From Noviherbaspirillum humi (GTDB lineage Bacteria; Pseudomonadota; Gammaproteobacteria; Burkholderiales; Burkholderiaceae_D): a stretch of 64,000 nucleotides of DNA. The position numbers and the translations under genes are program-made. Shown here in pieces: positions 9,524 through 17,261 of this stretch (position 1 is its first letter; each line of letters opens with the position of its first letter). Where the stretch lies: contig NZ_FZOT01000004.1 of NCBI RefSeq assembly GCF_900188095.1, forward strand, positions 248,001 through 312,000, written 5' to 3'. Below the pieces are notes generated by a model. That model saw only the letters and a program-made list of their open reading frames with translations, was not told the origin of the DNA and made no database searches.

Positions 9524-9802
9524 TCAATGGAAGTTGATGTTGTTGCTGCCGTTCTGGGTCGGCGTGACGTTGGCCGTGATGCCGGAGGCAAAGGCGACGT
9601 TGTTGCCGTTGTTGACCAGGGTGCCCTGGCTTTGCTGCAGCTGCTGGGAAGCGTCGAACTTGGTGTCGGACAGGTGCAGATCGAAGCTGGGGGCGGACCA
9701 GGCCGGCATGCGGAAGGCATAGGTGCCGCCGCGCACGGCGCGCAAGGCTTCGCCGTCGAGGTCGGTTTCGATGCGCAGGTCTTGGATGATGATGGCTTTC
9801 AT
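9524..9802 (-). CDS. Double-glycine leader peptide, first of three (GG-peptide 3)
   Basis: A 92-residue peptide: leader MKAIIIQDLRIETDLDGEAL and RAVRGG at residues 21-26, followed by a cysteine-free core. The second half, SQQLQQSQGTLVNNGNNVAF then GITANVTPTQNGSNNINF, aligns almost position by position with GG-peptide 2. AGGAG lies 7 bases before ATG 9802. First gene of the operon; spacers of 52 and 72 bases follow to the next two genes. The polar, Asn/Gln-rich repeats suggest a beta-rich, self-associating secreted product rather than a classical pore-forming bacteriocin (inference). Confidence 0.85.
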   Translation of the reverse strand: MKAIIIQDLRIETDLDGEALRAVRGGTYAFRMPAWSAPSFDLHLSDTKFDASQQLQQSQGTLVNNGNNVAFASGITANVTPTQNGSNNINFH

Positions 9803-10262
9803 GTCGATTCTCCTGGATGGCTGGTTGGTGTGGTGAGTGAAATCTGTCGCACTCGAGCCCTATATCGCGAGGACCGTGCCAGCCCTCGCCTGCCGCGCCC
9901 AAAGACATCCAAGTCATTGAAAACATGAAGAAATGGCGCGGATGGAATGCAAGACGGACAAGACCGGCATCGCTTCGATCGAAAGCCGCTGTTGGGTCCG
10001 GCCGAACGCCGGCAGCGAGATGGTTGGCTCGATGCCGTCGCCTCGAAGCCGCGCGCCAGGCAGGCGGACTGGTGACCGTGGTTTCATTGATTCCATCCCC
10101 GACGGCCGTCATTTCCGGCGGAGCGCCGCGCGAAGAGAAAGCGCGATCCCCTTAGCCTTTGTCAGCCGGACAAGGGGTGTGTTGAACCGATAACGCTTCG
10201 CCCGCCAGGCGAGGGTTTAACGCAACACGGGCGTTTCACCGCTTAGGGATAGGCAAATCGGC
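9803..10262. other. Divergent control region between leader-peptide operon and ABC exporter
   Basis: 460 bases with no convincing gene. It contains a sigma54-like element facing the peptide operon (9868-9882). Toward the exporter there are two inverted repeats: an imperfect one around CCTTTGTC/GACAAGG near 10155-10175 and TCGCC/GGCGA near 10200. Presumably the promoters of both transcription units lie here. Confidence 0.45.
9868..9882 (-). promoter_or_regulatory. Candidate sigma54 (-24/-12) promoter of the leader-peptide operon
   Basis: On the minus strand this reads TGGCACGGTCCTCGC. Against the RpoN consensus TGGCAC-N5-TTGC it has a perfect -24 half, correct spacing and one mismatch in the -12 half (the invariant GC is kept). 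It ends 66 bases upstream of the first peptide ATG. No good sigma70 -35 is visible nearby. No enhancer-binding protein gene is in the window. Confidence 0.4.
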
Positions 10263-12236
10263 ATGCTAGTATTGCCTTCCATAAACACGGCTATGGTGGA
10301 CTTTCCAGGATGTTGGAGTCCGCCTTCCGACGCCGATCCGCCGAACCTCATGCCTGCGCAGTTTTCCTCTACCGCCGTTTCCTCACCACCCCCGGCTGCC
10401 CTGCCGTCCGGTGGCCTGTATGTCAACATGTGGCGGCACGCCCATGGCGCGCGCTTCAGGCTGGGCCTGTCCTGGGTGATGCTGATCGGCGCGGCCCTGC
10501 TGGAACTGGTGTCGCCCTGGCTCGGTGCCCGCGCGCTGGATGAACTGCAGCAGCATGGCGCGCAGGCGCTGTCGACCGCTGCGTATTACGGCGCGGCGAT
10601 CATCGCCGCCGCCGTGCTCGCCTGGGCCTTGCATGGTCCGGGCCGGGTCGGCGAACGCACCGTTGCGCTCCACGTGCGCCGCAACTTCACCGACGCGCTG
10701 TATGCCAAGCTGATGCGGCTGCCGCTCGCCTGGCATGACCGGCACCATTCCGGCGAGGTGCAGCAGCGCATCAGCCAGGCATCGCTTGCCCTGCACAGCT
10801 TCACCCAAAACCAGTTCCACTACATCAAGGCGGTGGTGCACTTCATCGGCGCCGCCGGGGCGCTGATGCTGTTCTCCCCGTCGCTGGGCTTGATCGCGCT
10901 GGCCGGCTATGCGCTGATCGGCTTCATGATGACGCGCTTCGACATCGCCCTGATGCGCCTGGCCTCGGAAGAGAACGCGGCCGAGCGCCGGTTCCAGTCC
11001 AAGCTGCTCGACTTCCTCGGCAATGTCGGCACCATCATGACGCTGCGCCTGCATGACAGCACCCGGCAAAAAAGCGGCGAACGCCTCGAGGAAGTCTTCG
11101 TGCCGGCAAGGCGCAGCATCACCCTGGTGGAGGCGAAGTGGTGCATCGCCGATCTCGCCAGCATTGCGCTGACCTGGGGGCTGGTGGCGGCCGCGGTCTG
11201 GCTCAGCCGGATCGACGGCGCGATTCTCATCGGCGGCGTGTTCATGGTGCACCAGTATGCGCAGCAGGCGCGGAGCGTGGTGCTGGCCCTGGCCGACAAG
11301 TTCCAGACGGTGGCGCGGTCCAGAACCGACCTCGCCAGCGCCGACGCGATCTGGCGCGCGGCAGACCGGCCACCCTGCGGCGCCGCCCTTCCCTCGCGCT
11401 GGCAGCGCATCCGGATCACCGGCCTGTGCTACGAGCATCCCGCCCGCTCGACGGGGAGCGCCGATGCGGTGCCGACATCCGCTGCCTCCGCTTCGGCCGG
11501 CCTGAGGCATGTCAGCCTCGCTTTGCGGCGCGGCGACCGGGTGGCGCTGGTAGGACCGAGCGGCGCCGGCAAGAGCACCCTGATGCGGGTGCTGGCCGGG
11601 CTGTATGATCCGCGCCATGCGGTCATCGAGGTGGATGGCGAGGTCTTCCCGGACACCCGGCATCTGGGCAGTCTTGCCAGCCTTGTTCCGCAGGAGGCAG
11701 ATGTATTCGAAGGCACGATACGCGAGAACGCATCGCTCTCCGGCGAGCATGCGGACGGCGACATCGCCGGCGCGCTGCATGCCAGCGCCTTCGATGCGGT
11801 CATGGCCGACATGGGCCTGGACCTGGATACGCAGCTGGGAGAACGCGGTTGCAATCTGTCGGGCGGCCAGCGGCAGCGCCTTTGCCTGGCGCGCGGCCTG
11901 CTGTCGGCAAGCGGCGCCTCCATCCTGTTCCTGGATGAACCCACCAGCGCGCTCGATCCCGTCACCGAGGAGAACGTGCTCGTGCGCATCGGCGCCGCCT
12001 TCCCAGAAGCCTGCATCGTCTCATCGGTGCACCGCATGAACCTTCTGCGCCATTTCAACACCATCGTGCTGATGGCAAACGGGGAAGTCCAGGACGCCGG
12101 AACGGTGGAGGAATTGGCGGCCCGGCAGCCGGCATTCCGGGAGATGATGCGGCGCCACGGCGATTTTCCCCGCCCGCCGGCGCATGGCTTGGGCAGCGGC
12201 GTCGAAGCGTCGGATGGTGAATTCAGCGCGGCTTAA
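10263..12236 (+). CDS. ABC exporter, fused membrane and ATPase domains, no C39 peptidase
   Basis: Up to 657 residues. After a 50-60 residue N-terminus comes a six-helix exporter membrane domain, then an ATPase with Walker A GPSGAGKST near residue 430, signature [15 protein letters not shown], and Walker B ILFLDEPTSALD. It is an exporter half-transporter expected to act as a dimer. The N-terminus has no peptidase C39 domain (no Q-to-C catalytic stretch), so it cannot itself cut the double-glycine leaders encoded divergently. Start is uncertain: ATG 10263, 10350 and 10422 are in frame and none has a strong ribosome site; 10263 is the longest. The neighbourhood suggests it exports the three peptides (inference). 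Confidence 0.82.
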   Translation: MLVLPSINTAMVDFPGCWSPPSDADPPNLMPAQFSSTAVSSPPPAALPSGGLYVNMWRHAHGARFRLGLSWVMLIGAALLELVSPWLGARALDELQQHGAQALSTAAYYGAAIIAAAVLAWALHGPGRVGERTVALHVRRNFTDALYAKLMRLPLAWHDRHHSGEVQQRISQASLALHSFTQNQFHYIKAVVHFIGAAGALMLFSPSLGLIALAGYALIGFMMTRFDIALMRLASEENAAERRFQSKLLDFLGNVGTIMTLRLHDSTRQKSGERLEEVFVPARRSITLVEAKWCIADLASIALTWGLVAAAVWLSRIDGAILIGGVFMVHQYAQQARSVVLALADKFQTVARSRTDLASADAIWRAADRPPCGAALPSRWQRIRITGLCYEHPARSTGSADAVPTSAASASAGLRHVSLALRRGDRVALVGPSGAGKSTLMRVLAGLYDPRHAVIEVDGEVFPDTRHLGSLASLVPQEADVFEGTIRENASLSGEHADGDIAGALHASAFDAVMADMGLDLDTQLGERGCNLSGGQRQRLCLARGLLSASGASILFLDEPTSALDPVTEENVLVRIGAAFPEACIVSSVHRMNLLRHFNTIVLMANGEVQDAGTVEELAARQPAFREMMRRHGDFPRPPAHGLGSGVEASDGEFSAA

Positions 12237-12361
12237 TCGTGCGGGTCCTGGCTGATCCGCGTCATCTGGTAGGCATCGCGCACGCAGACGATGAAGAAGA
12301 ACAGGATGAGCGTCGGGAAGATCCAGTCGTCGGCCAAGTCGAGCAGCGTCATGAATTGCAT
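12233..12361 (-). CDS. Small single-span membrane protein (42 aa), tail-to-tail with the exporter
   Basis: Begins MQFMTLLDLADDWIF, followed by a hydrophobic span (PTLILFFFIVCV) and a charged tail ending RISQDPHD. AAGGGG lies directly upstream of ATG 12361, giving good start support; an upstream ATG at 12385 would add 8 residues. Its stop codon (12233-12235) overlaps the stop of the exporter on the opposite strand (12234-12236). Function unknown; an accessory membrane subunit is possible. Confidence 0.6.
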   Translation of the reverse strand: MQFMTLLDLADDWIFPTLILFFFIVCVRDAYQMTRISQDPHD

Positions 12362-12640
12362 GGGGTCCCCTTGTTTTTGCTTCATGTTCCTGCAATGTAG
12401 CCGCGCTTGATGGCATTTCCTTGATGGTCGGCAAGCGCAGCGGCGGAAGGGCTTGCGCTGATCGGTGCGGTATGCTGAATCCGGGCGTTGTCGCCGTTTC
12501 GGCGCGGCCGGGAGGGGTGCTCGAGTAATGCCGGCATGGCGCGGGCCGCCATCAGCGCCAAGCAGACTCCGCCCAAGCGAGGCACTCGCCAGGCGAGATC
12601 TTGCTTTGGTGAATATCTGTTATGCGATCAATAAAGCAGA

Positions 12641-12728
12641 CTGCGTCCGCTTGTTTGGATACCATCACCCCGTCTCCTCCAATTCTCGATTGGATTTGCC
12701 CGCGCCGCATCGGCATGCGGGCTTTTTT
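12641..12728 (+). ncRNA. Candidate small RNA with anti-Shine-Dalgarno motif, copy A (BTSR-like)
   Basis: In the 12362-12798 spacer. GTCTCCTCC at 12672-12680 is complementary to a ribosome-binding site. Its end overlaps the 5' arm of a hairpin (TCCAAT 12678-12683 with ATTGGA 12689-12694). Then comes an intrinsic terminator: GCCCGC 12698-12703, GCGGGC 12717-12722, six T's to 12728. Possible promoter elements (TTGGTG near 12606, CAATAA near 12629) put the 5' end near 12641; this end is approximate. The second locus at 20739-20816 has the same three-part layout with compensating base changes. It resembles the Betaproteobacteria toxic small RNA family as I recall it; a covariance search would decide. 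Confidence 0.5.
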
Positions 12729-12798
12729 CGTTAGCGATGCGCGCCGCCAAAGCGCATTCCCTCCCATGATGAAAGCGTTAAACCTTGAAGGAGCTCAG

Positions 12799-13173
12799 AT
12801 GACGGCAGCCGTCGCCGACAAGATCGATATCGCGCGGATTTTGATCGAACGCATGGATGGCTTCTTTGCCCGGGCGCGCGTTTCGACGATCGCCGCGGCC
12901 AATTCGGTGCTGGAAGCCTGGGCGCCCGAGGCGCCGGAAGAAGGCGAAGCACGCTGCGACGTTCGCATCGTGTTCGAAGATGGCCTGCAGTGCCGCAGCA
13001 GCATCGGCCTGACCCGCTCGCACAAGCGGATTTCGCTGTCGCGCTATATCCGGCAGCAGATTCGGGCGGCCGAGCAGCGTGGCGGCAAGCCGACGCACGA
13101 CGCCATCACCATTACCAGCGCCAAGCGCAGCCAGCCTTCGCCGATGGCGCTACTGGACCAGTACGACATCTAG
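12799..13173 (+). CDS. Hypothetical protein
   Basis: A 124-residue soluble protein starting MTAAVADKIDIARILIERMDG. AAGGAG lies six bases upstream of ATG 12799, which fixes the start; longer frames would run into the sRNA terminator. The centre has a beta-rich stretch (DVRIVFEDGLQCRSSIGLTR) and the tail is basic. No recognised domain. It lies immediately after the sRNA terminator and ends before a large palindrome. Confidence 0.7.
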   Translation: MTAAVADKIDIARILIERMDGFFARARVSTIAAANSVLEAWAPEAPEEGEARCDVRIVFEDGLQCRSSIGLTRSHKRISLSRYIRQQIRAAEQRGGKPTHDAITITSAKRSQPSPMALLDQYDI

Positions 13174-13226
13174 GCGACCGCAGCCGCGATTCCGGCCGCT
13201 TGGCCGGCGGCACGGATGGAAAGAAC

Positions 13227-13266
13227 GCGCAGACCGCCCGCATGCATGCATGCGCGCGGTCTGCGC
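13227..13266. terminator. 40-base near-perfect palindrome between convergent genes
   Basis: Outer arms GCGCAGACCGC (13227-13237) and GCGGTCTGCGC (13256-13266) are perfect 11-bp complements. The interior 13239-13254 is itself a perfect 16-base palindrome built on repeated GCAT; only the 13238/13255 pair mismatches. It lies between the stop of the 12799 gene and that of the cold-shock gene. Probably a bidirectional terminator or cruciform-prone element; no T-tract follows. Confidence 0.5.
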
Positions 13267-13361
13267 TTCTGCTTGAGGCGGCTTTCGCGCACGCGAGGGC
13301 GTACGCATCCCTGTCGTCCCTCCTTTCCGGACAGACGCCTATCCGGAGACCGGAACCAGCC

Positions 13362-13565
13362 TTACTGGGGAAGGATGTTGGTGGCCTGCTTGCCCTTCGG
13401 GCCGGTGGTCACTTCGAAAGTGACGCGCTGGCCTTCCTTGAGGGATTTGAAGCCCTTGCCCTGAATCGCCGAAAAATGAGCGAACAAGTCTTCGCCGCCT
13501 TCATCGGGCGTAATGAAGCCGAAACCTTTTGCGTCGTTGAACCACTTGACGATACCGGATGCCAT
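13362..13565 (-). CDS. cspA: Cold-shock-domain protein (CspA family)
   Basis: A 67-residue single cold-shock domain that binds single-stranded RNA/DNA. RNP1 is KGFGFITP and RNP2 reads LFAHFSAI, and the length is standard. GGAGAG precedes ATG 13565. The AT-rich upstream stretch (13566-13778) could hold a long structured leader as in other cold-shock genes; TTGCCT and TTAATT about 16 bases apart near 13690-13715 on the minus strand are a plausible promoter. The symbol denotes the family, not a specific paralogue. Confidence 0.93.
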   Translation of the reverse strand: MASGIVKWFNDAKGFGFITPDEGGEDLFAHFSAIQGKGFKSLKEGQRVTFEVTTGPKGKQATNILPQ

Positions 13566-13778
13566 TGCGTGTCTCTCCAATTTAATTAAGAAGTATGAAC
13601 CTGAAGAGAACTCCATTCGTAATGGTGACCACCTCCAAGTCGGCTTAACTGGCAGCGCGGTTATCGCTGAAAGTTAAGCAAGTAAAAATTAATGGTACTG
13701 GCTTGGCTAGGCAAGAGCTTTAATTTTTATCAGAAAGCATTGTTGCGAATATGCAACGAGCAGGGTGGCTGTCGCCAG

Positions 13779-13958
13779 TCAGACATCGCTCCAGTCCCAG
13801 AGGTAGGCGGCCAGGGGAAGCAGCGGCCACGCCCAGGTGGGCAGCGACCCGAGCACCAACACCAGCAAACCGACGCCGAATCCCGCCTTGAGCGCGCCTT
13901 TAATGAGGCTGCCGCCAGGTTGTTTCGAATTGGCCAGGGGAAGAAACGGGATTCTCAT
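13779..13958 (-). CDS. Small membrane protein (59 aa)
   Basis: Begins MRIPFLPLANSKQPGG and contains one long or two short hydrophobic spans (GFGVGLLVLVLGSLPTWAWP, then LLPLAAYLW). The ribosome site is weak, and an upstream ATG at 14012 is also in frame. The amphipathic start plus strong hydrophobic block make coding likely. Function unknown. Confidence 0.45.
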   Translation of the reverse strand: MRIPFLPLANSKQPGGSLIKGALKAGFGVGLLVLVLGSLPTWAWPLLPLAAYLWDWSDV

Positions 13959-14163
13959 GGTGCGTAAGGCGTGTGCCGCAGATGTCAACTCACAGGTTTC
14001 TGGTGCCAGCATAGGGGAAGCGGAAGCGCTTGCCTAGTGGCTTGACGGCTCCAGTAACTCAGGCGTTGTGAGAGCGCCGGCTTAACAGTTCTCGCCATTT
14101 CGCTACACTGATTGCGTAGCGGATTACCCGCACACGGATTACGCACAGAGAAAGGCAGCTGGC

Positions 14164-14619
14164 ATGTCGGGAAAACGCGGTGAGGCGTGGGTCGCGGTGC
14201 AGATGCTTCTGCTCGCCATCTATCTGTTCTGCCCCCGCCTCTGGCCGGACTGGCCAGGCGGCACCATCTTCCGGATTGCCGGCGGGCTCATCGCAATCGG
14301 CGGCGCGGTGATCTTCCTGTGGAGCGTGATCCGGCTCGGGAAGACATTCACGCCGTTTCCGCGCCCGCTTCCGGAAGGCGAACTGGTGACGACCGGCCCC
14401 TACCGCTTCGTGCGCCATCCCATCTATGCGGGCGTCCTGCTATGCACCTTCGGTTATGCACTGGCCTCGGAAAATTGGCTGCGCCTGGCGTGTTCGGCGT
14501 TGCTGCTGATTTTCTTCGATTTCAAGGCCCGCGCCGAGGAGCGATGGCTGGAGCGCCAGTACAGCGGCTATGCGGCGTACAGGGAAAAGACCCGCAAGCT
14601 GCTGCCCTGGGTTTATTGA
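14164..14619 (+). CDS. Isoprenylcysteine carboxyl methyltransferase (ICMT)-like membrane methyltransferase
   Basis: A 151-residue inner-membrane protein with three to four spans. The C-terminal catalytic signature of the ICMT/phospholipid methyltransferase fold is clear: GPYRFVRHPIYAGVLL (RHP binds S-adenosylmethionine) followed by EERWLERQYSGYAAYREKT near the end. Bacterial members methylate unknown lipids or isoprenoids. AAAGG lies upstream of ATG 14164. No operon partner is obvious. Confidence 0.85.
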   Translation: MSGKRGEAWVAVQMLLLAIYLFCPRLWPDWPGGTIFRIAGGLIAIGGAVIFLWSVIRLGKTFTPFPRPLPEGELVTTGPYRFVRHPIYAGVLLCTFGYALASENWLRLACSALLLIFFDFKARAEERWLERQYSGYAAYREKTRKLLPWVY

Positions 14620-14840
14620 ATCGACAAGGACCGTTTTTCAAACCGTTCGGCGACGACGACGCACGGCGGTGACGGCTGTTGCATGAGCTTCTGCGCTCGC
14701 TTGATTGGCAGCGTTGCGGCCGGCACCTTGTGCTAGCATTGATTTCACTCAATCCTTGCAGCGAGCGCTTGATCTTCCTTCCGCAGCATGCCCGAGCAGG
14801 CGCCCGGCAAGCGTTCCCCCGATTCAGCCACGACTTCAGC

Positions 14841-15098
14841 ATGACCGCCCTTCTGCGACTCAATTTTTTCCTCGAATCCGCCTTGTGGCTGGTGATTTTC
14901 CTCCTCGGCGTGCCGGCCCTGGCGATGTGCGCCGACGCGATGCTTTGGCCTGAGCCCATCCAGCTGGCACCGGCGGCAGGCGTGGGCCTGCTGCTGCCGG
15001 TGATGGGATTTGCGCTGATGCACGCGCTGTCGCGCCTCAAGCTGGCGTTGGCCGATGCGCAAGCGCTTCGAAGCAAAGCGGTCGGCAAGCGCGGCTGA
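14841..15098 (+). CDS. Small two-span membrane protein
   Basis: An 85-residue protein starting MTALLRLNFFLESALWLVIF, with two hydrophobic spans separated by a short loop (CADAMLWPEP) and a basic tail. The chosen ATG opens directly on the first span; upstream in-frame residues look non-coding. No strong ribosome site. Function unknown. Confidence 0.5.
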   Translation: MTALLRLNFFLESALWLVIFLLGVPALAMCADAMLWPEPIQLAPAAGVGLLLPVMGFALMHALSRLKLALADAQALRSKAVGKRG

Positions 15099-15127
15099 GC
15101 CGGCCGCTGACCAACGAAGGTTGACGG

Positions 15128-15373
15128 CTAATCAAGACGGCTCGCCTTCTCGATCGCAGCAATATAAATCTTCAGCATGTCGGATTGCTGCTCGATGTAT
15201 CTCAGCGTCTCGAGCGTCACGGCCAGCAAGCGCTCATGGCGTTGCGCCGAACGCCCTGTCGCACGCGCTTCCTCGATGGCCGAAACCTGTTCCAGTATGT
15301 TCATGGAAAGCGAGTCGATCAGCGTTTCCAGATGTTTCAATCTGGCTTGACTATCGGCATTTATCGCAATCAC
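15128..15373 (-). CDS. Hypothetical helical protein
   Basis: An 81-residue, mostly helical, coiled-coil-prone protein with heptad-like leucines (LKHLETLIDSLSMNILEQVS). Initiates at GTG 15373, five bases after a near-perfect AAGGAGGA site, which fixes the start and supports real translation. No known family recognised. Confidence 0.65.
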   Translation of the reverse strand: MIAINADSQARLKHLETLIDSLSMNILEQVSAIEEARATGRSAQRHERLLAVTLETLRYIEQQSDMLKIYIAAIEKASRLD

Positions 15374-15811
15374 CTGTCCTCCTTCACGCCCGGCGGTATC
15401 GCAAACGGTTGACGTTCATCGTAAAGATCCTTAACTCGAATGGTGGGATGCCCAACACGCTGTCACCCGAGTCGCCGCCGGCCAGCGCCGTCAGCACTCC
15501 CGCATCGGCCGGTGCTCGCGCAATCGGCGTGCTGGCAGAAGTATCGTAAAACGTGCATCGAAGGGCCAAAAGCCATAAGCGTGGGAAGGAATTCGACTCT
15601 CCGGCAAGGGAAGGCATCGTCGACAACTCGTCTGTCGTGAAGGCGCCGGCAGGTATGCCATGTCCGTGGGATGTTTGAAGGCTGGTCGGCTATGTATATT
15701 GGCGCTTCGAACGAAACCTATACGCGCACCAGTGCCACCGATCGGCCAAGGCGACCCGTCCACGAAGCAGGCTGATCGGCGACTGCGGCGCTCATCATTG
15801 TCGGGGAAAGC
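15374..15811. other. Gene-poor spacer
   Basis: About 440 bases. A minus-strand frame ending at 15384 has coding-like composition in part but no credible start or ribosome site, so I do not call it. The promoters of the flanking divergent genes should lie here; none is clear. Confidence 0.35.
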
Positions 15812-16111
15812 ATGAAATCGGAAGGCGACGCATCGCTTGCCATGGAGCTTGCCAAGCTCAGCTGCTTGAGAGATTTTCTGAAGGACATCCACTCCTGCTA
15901 CGCCGTGGGCAGAATCAGCCTGACCGTCGGCAAGGAAGGCCGGGAGTGCGCCTCCTTCGTGCTGACCAGCATGGACCGGCCGGTCGCCATTTTCCAGTCG
16001 GTCGACGCAGCGCTTGCGCATATCGGCGACCCGCTCATCCAGCGCGCCTTCAGCCGCTACCTCGACGATGCGGAGCGGCCGCATGCCGGCCAGCTGGTGC
16101 TAGGCATGTGA
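15812..16111 (+). CDS. Hypothetical protein, paralogue of the 46791 gene
   Basis: A 99-residue soluble protein preceded by GGGGAA. Residues in the second half (SVDAALAHIGDPLIQRAFSR) align with SVDAALRFLADPMLTSAFEN in the gene at 46791-47099, and the first halves share an L-x-x-FLKD/WLKD element. So the window carries two members of one small orphan family. The stop codon lies inside a 17-base tandem duplication. Function unknown. Confidence 0.7.
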   Translation: MKSEGDASLAMELAKLSCLRDFLKDIHSCYAVGRISLTVGKEGRECASFVLTSMDRPVAIFQSVDAALAHIGDPLIQRAFSRYLDDAERPHAGQLVLGM

Positions 16112-16139
16112 TCAAGGCCGGAATGTGATCAAGGCCGGA
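16106..16139 (+). repeat. 17-base tandem duplication across a stop codon
   Basis: The unit ATGTGATCAAGGCCGGA occurs at 16106-16122 and again, without gap, at 16123-16139. The first copy contains the stop codon of the upstream gene. A recent slippage or duplication is likely. Confidence 0.85.
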
Positions 16140-16151
16140 TCCAGGCCCGGC

Positions 16152-17261
16152 CTACTTCGGCGGGGTGAGGAGAAAGGCCCGGCGCATGCCGTCCCGGTTG
16201 ATGCCGTAGCCGATGACCTGGCCCGCATTGTTGATCGCGGTGGCGGACAGCCGGCTCCATCCGGCCTGCTTCACTTCCGCCAGGCCATTCAGGTCGATCA
16301 GCTTGCCATCTCTGTACAGGAAGGCGCTGTCGCCTTCGCCGCTGCGGTAGGCGCCGATCAGTCCGCCGCCATCGTTGATGCCGTTCAGGCTGGCGATGTC
16401 GGCCCCCAGCCTGGCGGCGGCGTCGGCAATCGCGCCCTGGCTGTACAGGTAGGGCCGCGGCGGGCTGCTGCTGTAGCCGACCACCTCACCCTTGTTGTTC
16501 ATGGCCAGCGGCACCGTGGAAAACGGCGCCGCCGGGCCGGGCAGGAGACCGATGTCGGTCACCGCGCCCTTGTTCCAGATCAGGGTCTTTTGATTGCGGG
16601 AGAATTGGGTGCCGACCACCTGTCCGGCGTTGTTCATCGCCACCGCCTGGTAGAAGGTATTGCCGAGGTCGATGGTCTCATTCTGACGGATGATGAGCAC
16701 GCAGCCGGGGATGGAGGTGCAGCGTCGTTCCGGATCGTCGTTCGGGCGCTTCACATATTCGATGAGCAGGTCGCCGTCATCATTGATGCCGCGCGCGACA
16801 CTGAGCGCTACCGGAAACGGCAGCGCGACCGGCTCCATGTTCCGCTCCTTCAGGATGAAGGCCTGGCGCGCTCCATCCGTGCCGGCGCTGTTGCCGAAGA
16901 TGTGGCCCGCGCGGTTCACGCCTGTGGCGGCGCTGTAGCTGCCGCCGAGCGTGCCGAGGTCGGTGGTCCTGCCGTTCTTGTACAGGAAGGCGTGGGTGAC
17001 GCCGCCCGGCAACTGGACCGAACCGACGACGTCGCCGGCATCGTTGAACGCTGCCAGGGCGAGCTCGGCCCCGTTCAGCGTGCCCAGGTCGGTGATTTGC
17101 CAGCCGGCAGGCGTTCGCGCCGGCTGCACCGCCGCTTGGCTGGCCGCTGCGCTGTCACCGCTTCCGCCGCAGGACGGCAGCAGCGGCAAGGCCAGCGCCG
17201 CGACGATGCCCCATCCCATGCGTGCGGCCATGCCATGATGACTGCGCCCCCTGCCCTTCAT
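16152..17261 (-). CDS. HAF-repeat extracellular lipoprotein
   Basis: A 369-residue secreted protein. The signal peptide ends in a lipobox LPSC at Cys31, followed by a Gly/Ser/Ala linker. The rest is a chain of repeats of the form AxxVNNAGQVVG...AFLYxxGxxxDLGTL, typical of the HAF (probable extracellular) repeat family; five or six copies are visible (for example GVNRAGHIFGNSAG, AMNNKGEVVGYSS and AINNAGQVIGYG). Likely a beta-propeller-like surface protein. AAGGGC lies upstream of ATG 17261. Role unknown; it may be co-oriented with the subtilase genes by chance. Confidence 0.85.
   Translation of the reverse strand: MKGRGRSHHGMAARMGWGIVAALALPLLPSCGGSGDSAAASQAAVQPARTPAGWQITDLGTLNGAELALAAFNDAGDVVGSVQLPGGVTHAFLYKNGRTTDLGTLGGSYSAATGVNRAGHIFGNSAGTDGARQAFILKERNMEPVALPFPVALSVARGINDDGDLLIEYVKRPNDDPERRCTSIPGCVLIIRQNETIDLGNTFYQAVAMNNAGQVVGTQFSRNQKTLIWNKGAVTDIGLLPGPAAPFSTVPLAMNNKGEVVGYSSSPPRPYLYSQGAIADAAARLGADIASLNGINDGGGLIGAYRSGEGDSAFLYRDGKLIDLNGLAEVKQAGWSRLSATAINNAGQVIGYGINRDGMRRAFLLTPPK

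Noticed and set aside
8803-9802. Assignment of the leader peptides to curli or Fap amyloids
   Set aside because: The Asn/Gln pattern is suggestive but repeat spacing does not match either family; kept as an inference only.
9868-9882. Sigma70 promoter (TATAGG) overlapping the sigma54-like element
   Set aside because: A -10-like TATAGG exists but no acceptable -35 lies 16-18 bases upstream; sigma54 reading preferred, at low confidence.
15384-15626. 80-codon minus-strand frame with coding-like C-terminus
   Set aside because: No start codon with a ribosome site and half the frame looks non-coding.
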